From contig NZ_VNHJ01000006.1 of NCBI RefSeq assembly GCF_008124525.1, positions 145,319 to 209,318 of the forward strand: a stretch of DNA of 64,000 nt. The letters are read 5' to 3'. The translations under genes and the position numbers were made by a program. The notes below the pieces were generated by a model that was not told the origin of the DNA, made no database searches, and worked only from the letters and a program-made list of their open reading frames with translations. Positions within the stretch are counted from its first letter, which is position 1; each line of letters starts with the position of its first letter. This document shows, piece by piece, positions 19,136-27,964 of the stretch. This stretch comes from Oceanicella actignis (GTDB lineage: Bacteria > Pseudomonadota > Alphaproteobacteria > Rhodobacterales > Rhodobacteraceae).

Positions 19136-19841
19136 GATCGTTCTCGACACCGAAACCACCGGCATCGACCCCTACGACCCCTCGGGCCGCCATCGCATCG
19201 TCGAGATCGGCGCCGTCGAGCTGGTGAACCACGTCGCCACCGGCCGCCACTATCACCAGTATCTGAACCCCGAACGCCCCATGCCGCGCGAGGCCTTCGA
19301 GGTGCACGGCCTGGGCGACGACTTCCTGGCCGACAAGCCGCTGTTCAAGGACGTGGCGCAGGCGTTTCTGGACTTCATCGGCGACGCGAAGCTGGTGATC
19401 CACAACGCCCGCTTCGACATGCGCTTCATCAACGCCGAGCTCGAATGGGCCGGCCTGCCGCCCCTGCCCATGAGCCGCGCCATCGACACGCTCGAGATGG
19501 CGCGCAAGCGTTTTCCGGGCGCGCAGAACACCCTCGACGCGCTGTGCCGCCGCTTCGGGGTCGACAACTCGGCCCGCGACAAGCACGGCGCGCTGCTCGA
19601 CTCCGAGCTTCTGGCCGAGGTCTATCTCGAGCTGATCGGCGGCCGTCAGCCCGATTTCGCGCTGGGCGTGATCGAGGGCGGCCGCGGGCAGAGCCGCTCA
19701 GACGGCGCCGAGGCCGAGTGGGTCGCCCCGCCGCGGCCCGCCCCGCTGCCTTCCCGGCTGACCGAGGCCGAGCGCGCCGCGCACGAGGCCTTCGTCGCCG
19801 AACTGGGCGAAGACGCCCTGTGGCGGCGCCTGGGCGGCTGA
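19128..19841 (+). CDS. dnaQ: DNA polymerase III subunit epsilon (proofreading exonuclease)
   Basis: 237 residues from the ATG at 19128, inside the end of coaE; earlier in-frame starts would add non-conserved residues. 3'-5' proofreading exonuclease of the replicative polymerase. DEDDh motifs: Exo [10 protein letters not shown] (Asp7, Glu9), Exo [13 protein letters not shown], Exo III with [18 protein letters not shown] (the His and final Asp). The C-terminal tail from about residue 180 is low-complexity and Ala/Arg/Glu-rich, as in other alphaproteobacterial epsilon subunits that bind the polymerase subunit. It lies 3 kb from oriC. Confidence 0.96.
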   Translation: MREIVLDTETTGIDPYDPSGRHRIVEIGAVELVNHVATGRHYHQYLNPERPMPREAFEVHGLGDDFLADKPLFKDVAQAFLDFIGDAKLVIHNARFDMRFINAELEWAGLPPLPMSRAIDTLEMARKRFPGAQNTLDALCRRFGVDNSARDKHGALLDSELLAEVYLELIGGRQPDFALGVIEGGRGQSRSDGAEAEWVAPPRPAPLPSRLTEAERAAHEAFVAELGEDALWRRLGG

Positions 19842-19872
19842 GCGCGGCGCGCGCGCTCGCCCAGGTTCCGGC

Positions 19873-20361
19873 TCAGGCCTGGCCCGAGCCTTCGGCGGCG
19901 GCCTGCTCGGCCTGGCGGCGCTGAAGCTCCTGGCGGTAGATCGCCACGAAATCGACCATGTCCAGCATCAGCGGCGGATAGCCGCCGTCGCGCGTGACGT
20001 CGGCGATGATGCGGCGCGCGAAGGGGAACAGCTGGCGCGGGCATTCGATCAGCAGGAAGGGATGCAGCTGCTCCTGCGGCACGTTGACCACGTGGAACAC
20101 GCCCGCATAGTCCAGCTCGACCATGAAGAGCGACTCCTCGCCCGACTTGGCGTTCGCCGTGATCTTGAGCGACACCTCGTAGCGGTCCTCGCCGCGCGCG
20201 CGCGCGTCCAGATTGACGGCCACCTGGATGTCGGGCTTGCCCTGCGGCGCCTGCTGCTTGATGGCGGCGATGTTCTCGAAGGACAGGTCTCTGGTGAACT
20301 GCGAAAGGATGGAAACCTGCGGCTGCGGGGGCTGCTGGGCGTTCTCGGCCATGTCGGACAT
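19873..20361 (-). CDS. secB: Protein-export chaperone SecB
   Basis: 162 residues. Tetrameric cytosolic chaperone that keeps precursors unfolded and delivers them to SecA. Family segments include SILSQFTRDLSFEN, VAVNLDAR, ELDYAGVF, HPFLLIECPRQLFPFARRIIADVTRDGGYPPLMLDMVDF. Two ATGs compete: 20361 has GGAG only one base away, whereas 20352 (MAENAQQPP) has it about 10 bases away, so the true start may be three codons later. It converges with dnaQ, leaving a 31-base gap. Confidence 0.97.
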   Translation of the reverse strand: MSDMAENAQQPPQPQVSILSQFTRDLSFENIAAIKQQAPQGKPDIQVAVNLDARARGEDRYEVSLKITANAKSGEESLFMVELDYAGVFHVVNVPQEQLHPFLLIECPRQLFPFARRIIADVTRDGGYPPLMLDMVDFVAIYRQELQRRQAEQAAAEGSGQA

Positions 20362-20444
20362 GCTCCGTTCAATGATGCGGTCGGGCGGCTGCGCCCGCGC
20401 CGATGGCTAGCACTTCCGGCCGGCCGCGACAATGCGCGCCCCGC

Positions 20445-20948
20445 TCAGCGCGGCGGAACGCGGCGCGCGTCGGGGTCCGGTTCGGGCCTCGGGCGGCCGT
20501 CCTCGTCGAGGACCACGAAATCGGCGTCGATCACCTCGTCCTCGCCGGCCGGACCCGGGCCGGGGCCCGTGCGCGCGGCGTGCACATGCACCTCCATGCG
20601 CGCGGCCATGTGACGCGAGGCCCAGCGGATGACTGCCGCCCGCACCGGCCGGATCAGCAGCGCCAGGCCCACCGCGTCGGTGAAGAAGCCCGGCGTCAGC
20701 AGCAGCAGCCCCGCCGCCAGCACCAGCGCCCCATGCGCCAGCGCGCCCGCCGGATCGCCGCCCTGCGTCAGGCTGCGCTGAAGATCGTCGATCGCCTCGC
20801 GCCCCTGCGCGCGCAGCAGCAGCGTGCCCGCCGCCGCCGTGGCCAGCACGATCGCCAGCGTGGGCCACAGCCCCAGAAAGCCGCCGACCTTGATGAAAAG
20901 CGCGATCTCGACGATCGGCACGGCGACCAGGATCAGGAAAAGCCACAT
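20445..20948 (-). CDS. fxsA: FxsA family membrane protein
   Basis: 167 residues from the ATG at 20948, which has GGAGG upstream. FxsA is a cytoplasmic-membrane protein whose overproduction relieves F-plasmid exclusion of phage T7; its normal role is unknown. Hydrophobic segments WLFLILVAVPIVEIALFIKVGG and GLWPTLAIVLATAAAGTLLLRAQG are followed by the family stretch GALVLAAGLLLLTPGFFTDAVGLALLIRPVR. The C-terminal tail after about residue 130 is acidic and Pro/Gly-rich with no conserved motif. It lies upstream of secB and divergent from the Tim44-like gene. Confidence 0.92.
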   Translation of the reverse strand: MWLFLILVAVPIVEIALFIKVGGFLGLWPTLAIVLATAAAGTLLLRAQGREAIDDLQRSLTQGGDPAGALAHGALVLAAGLLLLTPGFFTDAVGLALLIRPVRAAVIRWASRHMAARMEVHVHAARTGPGPGPAGEDEVIDADFVVLDEDGRPRPEPDPDARRVPPR

Positions 20949-21124
20949 GGGGCGACATCCTCCGCTTGCGTCTCGGGCGCTGCGAAACGCAAGCTGGTTG
21001 GACTTGCGCCGCGCCACGCCTTACATAGGCTCTAGCCGGGCCGGGCGCCACGTTCCCGCAAGGGGATCTGGCGCGCGCCCGGGGCGGCCCCGAAACGCGA
21101 TCCCAGCGAGACGCAATCGAAGAC

Positions 21125-21799
21125 ATGAACAGCGCCATGATCGAACTCCTGATACTCGCCGCGATCGCGGTGTTCGTCTTCCTTCGGCTGCGCAGCGTGC
21201 TTGGAACGCGCACCGGCTTCGAGAAGCCGACCGCGCCGCCCCTGCGCCCGGTCGAGGCCGACGCGCCCGCCGCGCCGTCCTGGTCGGGCGAGGATCGCGA
21301 GCGCACCCTCGAAGAGGAGATCGCCCGCGTCGCCGATCCCGACAGCGAAACGGCGCTGGCGCTGCGGCGCATGGCGCGGGCCGAGCCGGGCTTCTCTCCG
21401 GTCGCCTTCATCGAGGGGGCCAAGCGCGCCTACGAGATCATCCTCATGGCCTATGAGAACGGCGATCTCGACACCCTTCGCCCGCTGCTGTCGGACGAGG
21501 TGTATCAGAGCTTCGCCGACGCCATCGAGCGCCGCCGCGCCCAGGGGCTGACGGTGGACGCGCGCTTCATCGGCGTGCGCGAGGCGCGGATCTTCTCGGC
21601 CATGTTCTCCGAGGACACGGGCGAGGCCGATATCGAGGTGCGCTTCGTGGGCGAGCTGATCTCGGTCGTGCGCAACGCCGATCACGACATCGTCGAGGGC
21701 GACCCGAACGAGGTCCGCCGCCAGACCGATCTGTGGACCTTCACGCGCAAGATGGGATCGTCCGATCCCAACTGGATCCTGACCGCGACGGGCGGATGA
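21125..21799 (+). CDS. Tim44/TimA family protein
   Basis: 224 residues. One N-terminal transmembrane segment (MIELLILAAIAVFVFLRLRSVLG), a linker with GFEKP, then a Tim44-like (NTF2-fold) domain from about residue 90 (FIEGAKRAYEIILMAYENGDLDTLRPLLSDEVYQSF). It ends in DLWTFTRKMGSSDPNWILTATGG, a hallmark stretch of bacterial Tim44 relatives. In Caulobacter the homologue TimA is a membrane-associated protein of uncertain function. An in-frame ATG at 21137 is an alternative start. It overlaps mltA by 4 bases. Confidence 0.9.
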   Translation: MNSAMIELLILAAIAVFVFLRLRSVLGTRTGFEKPTAPPLRPVEADAPAAPSWSGEDRERTLEEEIARVADPDSETALALRRMARAEPGFSPVAFIEGAKRAYEIILMAYENGDLDTLRPLLSDEVYQSFADAIERRRAQGLTVDARFIGVREARIFSAMFSEDTGEADIEVRFVGELISVVRNADHDIVEGDPNEVRRQTDLWTFTRKMGSSDPNWILTATGG

Positions 21800-22866
21800 T
21801 CGGCGCGCTTCGGGCAGGCCTGGCGGCGCTGGCGCTGGCCGCCATGACGCCGGGCGCCCCCGGCTGGGCCGGGCCATGGCGCGCGCTCGACTTCGCGCAG
21901 CTGCAGGGCTGGGCCGACGAGGATCACGCCGCCGCCCGCCGCGTCTTCGCCGCCACCTGCGACCTCGCGGGCGCGGGCGGGCGCGGCGACGGGGCGCCGG
22001 GCGTCGCGCTGAGCCCCGAGGACTGGCGCGCAGCCTGCGCCGCGGCGCGCGACCCGGCGATCGAGGCGCGGCGGTTCTTCGAGACCTTCTTCGTTCCGGT
22101 GCTGGTTTCGCCGCCCGAGGGCGGCTTGCTGACCGGCTATTTCGAGCCCGAACTGCACGGCGCCCTGCGCCCGGATGCGCGTTTCCGTCACCCGCTGCAC
22201 GCCGCGCCGGACGACCCGGCCTTGCGGCGGCTGACGCGCGCGCAGATCCGGGCCGGCGCGCTGCGCGGCCGCGGGCTCGAGCTGGTCTGGCTCGATGATC
22301 CCGTGGCGGCCTATTTCCTGCACGTCCAGGGCAGCGGCCGCGTCCGGCTGACCGACGGGCGGGTGCTGCGGCTGGGCTTCGCCGGGCGCAACGCGCATCC
22401 TTACCGCTCGCTCGGCCGCGCGCTGGTCGAGGCCGGCGCATTCGCGCCGGGGCGGCTTTCGGCCCAGCGGCTGCGCGCGTGGCTGTCCGAGGATCCCGAG
22501 CGGTTGCGCTGGCTGGACGTGAACCCGTCCTACATCTTCTTTCGCGAGATCGCGGAGCTTGACCCCGATGACGGCCCCATCGGCGCCATGGGCCGGCCGC
22601 TGCATGCCGGGCGCTCGGCGGCGGTCGATCCGGCCTTCGCGCCCCTTGGCGCGCCGCTGTGGGTCGAGGCGCCGGGCGCGCCGCCCCTGCGGCGGCTGTT
22701 CGTGGCGCAGGATGTGGGCGCGGCGATCAAGGGGCCGGGGCGGGTCGATCTGTTCTTCGGCGCGGGCGAAGAGGCCTTCGAGAAGGCCTCGGCCATGCAT
22801 GGGCGCGGACGCGTGGCGGTGCTGCTGCCGGTCTCGGCCGCGCGGCGCCTGGCGCTGGCGCGGTGA
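21796..22866 (+). CDS. mltA: Murein transglycosylase A
   Basis: 356 residues from the ATG overlapping the previous stop (ATGA). Lytic transglycosylase cleaving the MurNAc-GlcNAc bond with 1,6-anhydro product. A short hydrophobic N-terminus ending near AGPW looks like an export signal without a lipobox Cys, unlike E. coli MltA. MltA domain: LLTGYFEPELHG, FLHVQGSGRVRL, RPYRSLG-like HPYRSLGRALVE, NPSYIFFRE. The C-terminal 3D domain has FVAQDVGAAIKGPGRVDLFFG, where the aspartates of the active site lie. Nine bases separate it from the smr gene. Confidence 0.95.
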   Translation: MIGALRAGLAALALAAMTPGAPGWAGPWRALDFAQLQGWADEDHAAARRVFAATCDLAGAGGRGDGAPGVALSPEDWRAACAAARDPAIEARRFFETFFVPVLVSPPEGGLLTGYFEPELHGALRPDARFRHPLHAAPDDPALRRLTRAQIRAGALRGRGLELVWLDDPVAAYFLHVQGSGRVRLTDGRVLRLGFAGRNAHPYRSLGRALVEAGAFAPGRLSAQRLRAWLSEDPERLRWLDVNPSYIFFREIAELDPDDGPIGAMGRPLHAGRSAAVDPAFAPLGAPLWVEAPGAPPLRRLFVAQDVGAAIKGPGRVDLFFGAGEEAFEKASAMHGRGRVAVLLPVSAARRLALAR

Positions 22867-22875
22867 GGGCGCGCC

Positions 22876-23565
22876 ATGGCCCGCCGTCGCCGCCCGCGTC
22901 GATTGACCCCCGAGGAAAGCGCCCTGTGGAGCCAGGTCGCCGCCACGGCCGATCCCTTGCGCCCCACTCCGCCGCCCGCGCCGTCCGAGGCGCCCCCGGA
23001 CGCCGCGCAGGCCATGCCGCTTCCCGCCGCCGAGGCGCCGCCCTCGGCCCTTCGGGGCGCGCCGGCGCAGCCCGCCATCCAGGCGCCGCCGCGCAAGTCG
23101 CCGCGCCGGCCGGGCGCCGCGCCGCCGCCCCCGCCCCCGTCACCTCCGGCGCCGTCGGTCGCCTTCGACTTCGCTCCCGAGCCCTATGACAGCCTGGCGC
23201 CGGCCGAGGGGCTGGACCGCCGCACCGCGCGGCGTCTGCGCGCCGGCCGGCGCGAGCCCGAGGCGCGGCTTGATCTGCACGGCATGACGGCCGAGCGCGC
23301 CCACGCCGCGCTGACCGGCTTCGTGCGCGCCAGCCGCATGCGCGGGCTGCGCTGCGTTCTGGTCATCACCGGCAAGGGCGGGCGCGCGCGCCGCGCGGGC
23401 GAAGACGCGCCCTTCATGGCGCCCGCCGAGGGCGTGCTGCGCCGCGCGGCGCCGCGCTGGCTGCGCGCGGGACCGCTGGCGGGAATGGTGGTGGGCATCT
23501 ATCCCGCCCATCGCCGCCATGGCGGCGAGGGCGCCTTCTACGTCTACCTCAAGAAGCTGCGCTAG
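22876..23565 (+). CDS. Smr domain protein
   Basis: 229 residues. A long Pro/Ala-rich low-complexity linker (about 30-95, with runs of proline) joins a short basic N-terminus (RRRRPRRLTPEESALW) to a C-terminal Smr domain (about 130-229): LDLHGMTAERAHAALTGF, VLVITGKGG, the long helix, then GAFYVYLKKLR. Smr domains act as endonucleases on DNA or RNA; bacterial SmrA/SmrB-type proteins include SmrB, which cuts mRNA at collided ribosomes. The DLHG and TGKG motifs are intact. The substrate cannot be deduced. Co-directional with mltA, convergent with dapB. Confidence 0.9.
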   Translation: MARRRRPRRLTPEESALWSQVAATADPLRPTPPPAPSEAPPDAAQAMPLPAAEAPPSALRGAPAQPAIQAPPRKSPRRPGAAPPPPPPSPPAPSVAFDFAPEPYDSLAPAEGLDRRTARRLRAGRREPEARLDLHGMTAERAHAALTGFVRASRMRGLRCVLVITGKGGRARRAGEDAPFMAPAEGVLRRAAPRWLRAGPLAGMVVGIYPAHRRHGGEGAFYVYLKKLR

Positions 23566-23576
23566 GGCCGGGGGCC

Positions 23577-24401
23577 TCAGTCGCGCTCCAGGCCCAGAAC
23601 GTCGAGCATGTCGTATTCGCCGGGCTTGCGGTCCTGGCCCCAGATCGCGGCGCGCACCGCCCCGCGGGCGAACAGCATCCGGTCGGTGGCCACATGGCGC
23701 AGCACGATGCGCTCGCCCGCGCCGGCGAAGATCACCTCGTGCTCGCCCACCACGTCGCCGCCGCGCAGCGAGGCGAAGCCGATCGCGCCCGGCTTGCGCG
23801 GGCCGCACATGCCGTCGCGCGCGCGCTCGGCCGCTTCGGCCAGCGTGGTTCCGCGCCCCTCGGCCGCGGCCTCGCCCAGCATCAGCGCCGTGCCCGAGGG
23901 CGCGTCCACCTTGCGGTTGTGGTGCATCTCGAGGATCTCGATGTCGAAGCTTTCGTCCAGCGCCTTCGCCACCTTGCGCGTGAGCATCGTCAGCAGGTTC
24001 ACGCCGAGCGACATGTTCCCCGCCCGCACGATGACCGCATGGCGCGCGGCGGCGGACAGACGCGCAAGGTCCTCGTCGCCGAAGCCGGTGGTGCCGATCA
24101 CATGCACGCAGCGCGCCTGCGCGGCCAGCGCCGCATGCGCCAGCGTCGCGGCCGGCGCGGTGAAGTCCAGCACCGCCCGCGAGCGGGCGAAGGCCTCGAG
24201 CGGGTCGTCCTCGACCGTCACGCCCATGGGCGCGCCGCCCAGCGCCTCGCCCAGATCGCGGCCGATCCATGGGTGACCGGGGCGCTCGGTGGCGCCGGTC
24301 AGGACGACGGCGGGGTTCTCGCGCACCGCCTCGATCAGCATCCGGCCCATGCGGCCGGACGCGCCGACGACGGTGACGGGAATGGGGGCGGTCTGGGTCA
24401 T
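23577..24401 (-). CDS. dapB: 4-hydroxy-tetrahydrodipicolinate reductase
   Basis: 274 residues. NAD(P)H-dependent step of the lysine/diaminopimelate pathway. N-terminal Rossmann motif GASGRMGR (13-20), GTTGF (103-107), the catalytic pair His160-His161 with Lys164 in [15 protein letters not shown], and the C-terminal [26 protein letters not shown] lies 8 bases upstream of the ATG. It ends 12 bases from the converging smr gene. Confidence 0.97.
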   Translation of the reverse strand: MTQTAPIPVTVVGASGRMGRMLIEAVRENPAVVLTGATERPGHPWIGRDLGEALGGAPMGVTVEDDPLEAFARSRAVLDFTAPAATLAHAALAAQARCVHVIGTTGFGDEDLARLSAAARHAVIVRAGNMSLGVNLLTMLTRKVAKALDESFDIEILEMHHNRKVDAPSGTALMLGEAAAEGRGTTLAEAAERARDGMCGPRKPGAIGFASLRGGDVVGEHEVIFAGAGERIVLRHVATDRMLFARGAVRAAIWGQDRKPGEYDMLDVLGLERD

Positions 24402-24456
24402 GCCTGCTCTCCTGCTGGGTGGTGGGCGCCTTGATAGCGCGCCCCGCGCGCCGCGC

Positions 24457-25026
24457 CTAGCGGTCGGTGGCCGGCATCCCCGACAGAAGCGCCAGCAGCT
24501 CGGCGACGTTGGCCGCGCCGAACTTGCGCAAGAGGCGCGCCCGGTGGGCCTCGACCGTGCGCGGCGACAGCGACAGCGCCTGCGCGATCTGCTTCGATGT
24601 GCGCCCGTCGAACAGATGCATGACGATCTGCCGCTCGCGCGGGGTCAGGCTGTGGGCCGGGCGCTGGTCCGACAGATCGGCGAAGCTCAGCACCACGCGG
24701 CTGAGCGGGTCATCCGGGTGCGGCGTGGTCGCGCGCACGCGAACCCAGAACAGCGTGCCGTCGCGCCGGGCCATGATGCGCTCGTCCGAGTAGCGGCCCG
24801 AGGCGCGCAGCGCCTCGATCCCGATGTCGCCGAACTGCTCGAACTCGGCCGCCGAGGGATACAGATCGCGAAAGGAGCGCCCGATCAGCTCGTAGCGCTC
24901 ATAGCCGAACATCTGCGCGAAGGTGCGGTTGCAGACCCTGATGACGCGGCGCTCGGCCAGGGCGATGCCCACCGGGGCGCCGTCGAAGGCCAGATCCCAC
25001 AGCTGCTGGTCGGCGGTCGGGTCCAT
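24457..25026 (-). CDS. PAS domain LuxR-type transcriptional regulator
   Basis: 189 residues from the ATG at 25026; upstream in-frame codons back to 25092 lie in the divergent promoter region. A PAS domain spans about 8-125 ([45 protein letters not shown] in part, ending [11 protein letters not shown]). A LuxR/GerE helix-turn-helix spans about 130-187 ([40 protein letters not shown]). There is no receiver or autoinducer domain, so it is a one-component regulator. Its ligand is unknown. It is divergent, with an 80-base gap, from the M20/ABC operon, which makes that operon the likely target. Confidence 0.88.
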   Translation of the reverse strand: MDPTADQQLWDLAFDGAPVGIALAERRVIRVCNRTFAQMFGYERYELIGRSFRDLYPSAAEFEQFGDIGIEALRASGRYSDERIMARRDGTLFWVRVRATTPHPDDPLSRVVLSFADLSDQRPAHSLTPRERQIVMHLFDGRTSKQIAQALSLSPRTVEAHRARLLRKFGAANVAELLALLSGMPATDR

Positions 25027-25106
25027 AGGGTGGTTCCACGATATTGCGCGGCGCGCGCAGGGGCGCGGATAATTCTTGCGCAAGGCAAGCATGAAGGAGC
25101 CGGCAG

Positions 25107-26408
25107 ATGCAAGACGCCGCGATCCGCGACGCGATCGACGCCGCCATCGAGGCGCGCCGCGAGGATCTGATCGAGCTGACGCGCGCGCTGATCCGCGTGC
25201 CCTCGGTCAATCCGCCCGGCGCCGATTACGAGGCCTGCGCGCGCATCGTGGCCGACCGGCTGGCGGCGGCGGGCTTCGACGCGCAGCTGATCCGCGCCGA
25301 GGGCGCGCTGGCCGACAGCGAGCGTCACCCGCGCATCAACGTGCTGGCCCGGCGCGAGGGCGCCGGCCCCGGCCCGTGCGTGCATTTCAACTCGCATTAC
25401 GACGTCGTTCCCCCCGGCCAGGGCTGGAGCGTGGACCCGTTCGGGGCCGAGCTGCGCGACGGCCGCATCTATGGCCGCGGCGCGTGCGACATGAAGGGCG
25501 GGCTGGCGGCCTCGATCATCGCCGCCGAGGCGCTGGCCGAGCTGGGCGGCTGGCCCGGCGCGATCGAGGTGTCGGGCGTGGCGGACGAGGAATCGGGCGG
25601 CTTCGGCGGCGCCGCCTGGCTGGCGCGGCGCGGCCTGTTCGCCGCGGGGCGCCAGGATCACGTCATCATCCCCGAGCCCTTCTCGCCCGACGGCGTGTGC
25701 ATCGGCCATCGCGGCGTGTGGTGGGGCCGGATCGAGACCTTCGGCCGCGTGGCGCATGGCTCGATGCCGTTTCTGGGCGAGTGCGCGGTGCGGCGCATGG
25801 GCTGGGTGCTGCATGCGCTCGAGACCGAATACATCCCGCGCATCGCCGCGCGCGTCGCCGCGGCGCCCGTCGTGCCCGAAGCGGCGCGGCGCGCCTCGCT
25901 CAACATCGCCGCGCTGCATGGCGGCCAGCCCGAGACGGCCGAGGGCTTTCTTGCGCCCAACGTGCCCGACCACGCCAGCCTGGTCTTCGACCGCCGCCTG
26001 ATCCCCGAGGAAGACCCCGCCGAGGTCAAGGCCGAGCTGCGCGCCCTGCTCGACGAGGTGGGCGCGCGCCACGGCTTCGAGGCGCGGCTGACCGACCTGT
26101 TCGAGGTGCGCCCCACCATGGCCGACCCCGAGGGCCCCGTCGCGCGCGCCGTGCGCGGGGCCGTGCGCGACGTTCTGGGGCGCGAGGCGCGGGTGGTGGT
26201 TTCGCCCGGCACCTACGATCAGAAGCATTTCGACCAGATCGGCGGCGTGCGCGACTGCATCGCCTACGGGCCCGGAAGGCTGGACCTTGCGCATCAACCC
26301 GACGAATATGTCGAGGTGGAGGATCTTGCGGCGTCGGCAAGGGTCATGGCGCTGGCCGCATGGCGGCTGCTGACCGCCGGCGCGGCGAAGGATGCGGCGC
26401 CGGCATGA
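25107..26408 (+). CDS. M20 family metallo-amidohydrolase (ArgE/DapE type)
   Basis: 433 residues. Di-zinc hydrolase of acyl-amide bonds in the deacetylase/desuccinylase group. Metal and catalytic residues: His97 and Asp99 in SHYDVVPPG, Asp128 in GRGACDMKGG, Glu161/Glu162 in ADEESGG, Glu in IIPEPFSPDG, and the C-terminal His in TYDQKHFDQIGG. The dimerisation domain lies between about 195 and 320. No signal peptide, so it acts in the cytosol. It opens an operon with a peptide-type ABC importer and an aldehyde dehydrogenase, suggesting it hydrolyses the imported N-acyl compound. The true substrate is not identifiable. AAGGAG precedes the ATG. Confidence 0.9.
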   Translation: MQDAAIRDAIDAAIEARREDLIELTRALIRVPSVNPPGADYEACARIVADRLAAAGFDAQLIRAEGALADSERHPRINVLARREGAGPGPCVHFNSHYDVVPPGQGWSVDPFGAELRDGRIYGRGACDMKGGLAASIIAAEALAELGGWPGAIEVSGVADEESGGFGGAAWLARRGLFAAGRQDHVIIPEPFSPDGVCIGHRGVWWGRIETFGRVAHGSMPFLGECAVRRMGWVLHALETEYIPRIAARVAAAPVVPEAARRASLNIAALHGGQPETAEGFLAPNVPDHASLVFDRRLIPEEDPAEVKAELRALLDEVGARHGFEARLTDLFEVRPTMADPEGPVARAVRGAVRDVLGREARVVVSPGTYDQKHFDQIGGVRDCIAYGPGRLDLAHQPDEYVEVEDLAASARVMALAAWRLLTAGAAKDAAPA

Positions 26409-26433
26409 GCGCCGCGCGACAGGGAGCGAAGGC

Positions 26434-27906
26434 ATGAAACTGTTCACCAGAACGGCGGCGGCGCTGGCCATGATGATCGGCGCGGCGCAGGCGGCGCCCA
26501 CGCATCTGACCGTGGGCATGCAGCTCGAGCCGCCCAATCTCGACCCCACCGCCGGCGCCGCCGCGGCCATCGACGAGGTGACCTACGCCAACATCTTCGA
26601 GGGCCTGACGCGCATCGGCCCCGACGGCTCGGTGCGGCCGGCGCTGGCGCGCTCGTGGGAGGTGTCCGAGGATGGGCTGACCTACGTCTTCCACCTGGTC
26701 GAGGGGGCGCGCTTTCACGACGGCGCGGCGTTCGACGCCTCGGACGTGAAGTTCAGCTTCGAGCGCGCCATGGCCGAGGGCTCGACCAACGCGCAAAAGG
26801 GCCTGTTCGAGCCGATCGAGAAGATCGAGGTTCTGGACCCCGCCACCGTGCGCATCACGCTCAAGCGTCCGACCGGCCAGTTCCTGTTCAACATGGGCTG
26901 GGGCGACGCGGTGATCGTCGATCCGGCCAGCGCCGAGGGCAACGCCACCCATCCGATCGGCACCGGCCCGTTCCGGTTCCGCAACTGGGTCAAGGGCGAC
27001 AGCGTCACCATCGAGCGCAACCCCGACTACTGGGGAACGCCGGCGCGCCTTGAAAGCGCGACCTTCAAGTTCATCGCCGACCCGACCGCGGCGCTGGCGG
27101 CGCTGATGGCCGGCGACGTCGACGCCTTTCCCGGCTATCCCAGCCCCGAGACCGTGCCCCAGCTTCAGGCCGATCCGCGCTTCGAGGTGGTGATGGGCTC
27201 GACCGAGGGCGAGACCATCCTTTCCACCAACAACGCCCGTCCGCCCTTCGACGATCTGCGCGTGCGCCGCGCCATCGCCCACGCCATCGACCGGCAGGCG
27301 ATCATCGACGGCGCCATGTTCGGCGTCGGCACGCCCATCGGCAGCCATTTCGCGCCTCACAACCCCGCCTATGTGGACCTGACCGGCCTCTATCCGCACG
27401 ACCCCGACAAGGCGCGCGCCCTTCTGGCCGAGGCGGGCCATCCGAACGGCTTCAAGGCCACGCTCAAGCTGCCGCCGCCCTCCTATGCGCGGCGCGGCGG
27501 CGAGCTGGTCGCCGCGCAGCTGCGCGAGGTGGGCATCGACCTGACGATCGAGAACGTCGAATGGGCGCAGTGGCTCGAGCAGGTGTTCCGCGGAAAGGAT
27601 TACGACCTGACCATCGTCTCGCACACCGAGCCCATGGACATCGGCATCTATGCGCGGCCCGACTACTACTTCCAGTATGACAATCCGGCCTTCCGCAAGC
27701 TGATGCAGGACCTGAACGCCGCCGTCGACCCGGCCCGCCGCGCCGCCATCCTGGGCGCCGCGCAGGCGGTGATCGCCGAAGACGCCGTGAACGGCTTTCT
27801 GTTCCAGCTGGGCAAGATCGGCGTCTGGAACGCCAAGGTCAAAGGCCTGTGGCATGACGCCCCCACCCAGGCCAACGACCTGACGGCCGTCTACTGGGAA
27901 GACTGA
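26434..27906 (+). CDS. ABC transporter substrate-binding protein, peptide/nickel family (SBP_bac_5)
   Basis: 490 residues from the ATG at 26434 with AGGGAG upstream. Signal peptide MKLFTRTAAALAMMIGAAQA, then the mature family-5 solute receptor: LEPPNLDPTAGAAAAID, YANIFEGLTRIGPDG, LARSWEVSEDGLTYVFHL, HPIGTGPFRFRNWVKGDSVTIERNPDYWG, VRRAIAHAIDRQAIIDG. These receptors bind oligopeptides, opines, glycosides or other polar molecules in the periplasm. It is followed by a very stable hairpin (27914-27943), and then by the membrane genes. Confidence 0.94.
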   Translation: MKLFTRTAAALAMMIGAAQAAPTHLTVGMQLEPPNLDPTAGAAAAIDEVTYANIFEGLTRIGPDGSVRPALARSWEVSEDGLTYVFHLVEGARFHDGAAFDASDVKFSFERAMAEGSTNAQKGLFEPIEKIEVLDPATVRITLKRPTGQFLFNMGWGDAVIVDPASAEGNATHPIGTGPFRFRNWVKGDSVTIERNPDYWGTPARLESATFKFIADPTAALAALMAGDVDAFPGYPSPETVPQLQADPRFEVVMGSTEGETILSTNNARPPFDDLRVRRAIAHAIDRQAIIDGAMFGVGTPIGSHFAPHNPAYVDLTGLYPHDPDKARALLAEAGHPNGFKATLKLPPPSYARRGGELVAAQLREVGIDLTIENVEWAQWLEQVFRGKDYDLTIVSHTEPMDIGIYARPDYYFQYDNPAFRKLMQDLNAAVDPARRAAILGAAQAVIAEDAVNGFLFQLGKIGVWNAKVKGLWHDAPTQANDLTAVYWED

Positions 27907-27913
27907 CCGCGCC

Positions 27914-27943
27914 CCGCGCGCCCGGCCCAGGCCGGGCGCGCGG
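27914..27943 (+). other. Strong hairpin after the substrate-binding gene
   Basis: Perfect 13-bp GC stem (CCGCGCGCCCGGC / GCCGGGCGCGCGG) with a CCAG loop, 7 bases past the stop and without a T tract. In many importer operons such a structure protects the 3' end of the binding-protein message and lowers expression of the genes after it. That role is inferred here. Confidence 0.7.
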
Positions 27944-27964
27944 CGGCGAACGCAAGGACGCAGC

